Assembly (NCBI GenBank): GCA_947629295.1
Contig: CANRDH010000092.1
Location: forward strand, 1-6,440
DNA length: 6,440 bases
Direction: 5' to 3'
Source of the DNA: an uncultured Clostridia bacterium
GTDB taxonomy: Bacteria > Bacillota > Clostridia > Oscillospirales > Acutalibacteraceae
Of this stretch, positions 5,721 through 6,440 are shown in pieces. The position numbers and the translations under genes are program-made. Every line of letters begins with the position of its first letter. Positions within the stretch are counted from its first letter, which is position 1. The notes beneath the pieces are model-generated. The model did not search any database, had not been told where the DNA came from, and worked only from the letters and a program-made list of their open reading frames with translations.

Positions 5721-5881
5721 GCAGAAAAATGTAAAAAGTAAATATTTATATGTAGAAAATAAAAGCAAATTTCAATCAATTATTACAAAAGAGGAATTAT
5801 CAGGGGGATTTCCGGCTTATGTTCGCGGACTTATATTGCACTCAGAACAGGAACACTTATTTCAAAGAAATAATATACAAA

Positions 5882-5911
5882 AATACATTCGTTTTTGCAA
5901 AAAAATGTATT
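5882..5911. promoter_or_regulatory. Palindrome abutting the glgA promoter, candidate operator
   Basis: AATACATT (5882-5889) and AATGTATT (5904-5911) are exact complements, and between them TTTTTGCAAAAA (5892-5903) is itself a perfect 12-bp palindrome; only CG at 5890-5891 breaks the overall symmetry. The right arm overlaps the first two bases of the -35 box of glgA. Location and symmetry fit a repressor or activator site, but no known consensus is recognised. Confidence 0.5.
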
Positions 5912-5938
5912 GAATATTTCAGAAAATTAGATTATAAT
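5910..5938 (+). promoter_or_regulatory. Sigma-A-type promoter of glgA
   Basis: TTGAAT (5910-5915), then 17 bp, then a perfect TATAAT (5933-5938). The predicted start near 5945 gives a leader of about 62 nt, beginning close to a small hairpin (5951-5967). Confidence 0.75.
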
Positions 5939-6006
5939 TATTATATTGGAAAAAGTCTTTGGCTTTTACGCCTGTGAGCTTGTATATTTTTTTAAGGAGG
6001 AAGCAT

Positions 6007-6440
6007 ATGAGAAATATATTGTTTGTGGCGTCGGAATGTTATCCGTTTGTAAAAACGGGAGGTCTTGCAGATGTTGTCGGCGCACTTCCCAAGATGATTA
6101 ATAAGGATGAGTTTGATGTGAGGGTTGTTGTCCCCAAATATATGTGTATTCCGTGGGAATACAGACAGCATTTCCAATATATAACGAGCTTCTATATGGA
6201 TCTCGGTTATATACAGGAACACAAGTATGTCGGAATAATGATGTATGAACATGAAGGAATAAAGTATTATTTCATTGATAATGAAGGATATTTCGGCGGT
6301 GACAGCCCATACGGTGACATCAAGTGGGATATTGAGAAATTCACCTACTTCAGCAAGGCTGCTCTCGCCATACTTCCCGTAATTGATTTCAAACCCGACA
6401 TTATACATTGTCACGACTGGCAGGCTGCCCTTGTTCCCGT
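6007..6440 (+). CDS. glgA: Glycogen synthase (ADP-glucose type, GT5), N-terminal part, cut by window edge
   Basis: Bacterial glycogen synthase transfers glucose from ADP-glucose to the non-reducing end of an alpha-1,4-glucan in the cytosol. The frame is open from the ATG at 6007 to the window end: 144 codons of the usual 470-500, so about the first 30 percent. Visible family marks are the start MRNILFVASECYPFVKTGGL with the ADP-glucose-binding KTGGL (K16), followed by ADVVGALPK (21-29), VRVVVPKY, and the PDIIHCHDWQAALVP segment (H136-D137-W138) of the first GT-B Rossmann lobe. AAGGAGG (5994-6000) lies 6 nt before the ATG, a strong site that fixes the start. The gene has its own promoter and diverges from nifJ. 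Whether other glg genes follow cannot be seen. A plant-type starch synthase reading is unlikely given the context. Confidence 0.95.
   Translation, partial: MRNILFVASECYPFVKTGGLADVVGALPKMINKDEFDVRVVVPKYMCIPWEYRQHFQYITSFYMDLGYIQEHKYVGIMMYEHEGIKYYFIDNEGYFGGDSPYGDIKWDIEKFTYFSKAALAILPVIDFKPDIIHCHDWQAALVP

Larger units (their letters stand above)
5610..6006. other. Divergent control region between nifJ and glgA
   Basis: This 397-bp AT-rich interval holds the nifJ leader with two inverted repeats (5638-5661, 5668-5685), the nifJ promoter (5692-5720), about 160 bases without a recognisable signal (5721-5881), a palindrome (5882-5911), the glgA promoter (5910-5938) and the glgA leader with a small A/T-rich hairpin (AAAAGTC 5951-5957 with GGCTTTT 5961-5967). 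The promoters point away from each other and their -35 boxes are about 190 bp apart, so they do not overlap. Confidence 0.8.

Noticed and set aside
5819..5977. Small forward ORF of 52 codons upstream of glgA
   Set aside because: It runs through the palindrome and the glgA promoter, its second half is very rich in A/T-type codons, and its only purine-rich upstream stretch (5802-5807) is 11 nt away. Chance is more likely.

Overview
The window suits a moderately AT-rich, anaerobic, carbohydrate-fermenting Firmicute. A clostridial-type pyruvate:ferredoxin oxidoreductase, a short class I ketol-acid reductoisomerase, strong AGGAGG ribosome binding sites and a glycogen synthase together suggest class Clostridia, perhaps a gut or rumen member of the Oscillospiraceae (Ruminococcus-like). 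The placement is inferred from gene content and style; there is no rRNA or other marker in the window.

Layout from left to right: ilvC (37-1047, +) lies almost complete at the left edge, with its promoter outside the window. A 1031-bp non-coding interval (1048-2078) follows and is packed with repeats and inverted repeats. It holds GC-rich hairpins right after ilvC, a mosaic array of four 50-bp repeats each followed by a hairpin of variable sequence but constant design (6-bp stem, GCA loop), three back-to-back perfect hairpins, and a perfect 14-bp hairpin. It ends with the intrinsic terminator of the next gene. nifJ (2079-5609, -) encodes a full 1176-residue pyruvate:ferredoxin oxidoreductase and converges on ilvC. 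A 397-bp intergenic region (5610-6006) carries divergent sigma-A-type promoters for nifJ and for glgA. The glgA gene (6007 onward, +) is cut by the right edge after 144 codons.

The three genes are housekeeping metabolism around pyruvate and storage carbon. nifJ turns pyruvate into acetyl-CoA and reduced ferredoxin, ilvC drains pyruvate-derived acetolactate or acetohydroxybutyrate into branched-chain amino acids, and glgA stores glucose as glycogen. No operon links them: each is on its own transcription unit within the window. No defence system, CRISPR array, transposase, tRNA or rRNA is visible. The part most worth a second look is the structured repeat array between ilvC and nifJ.
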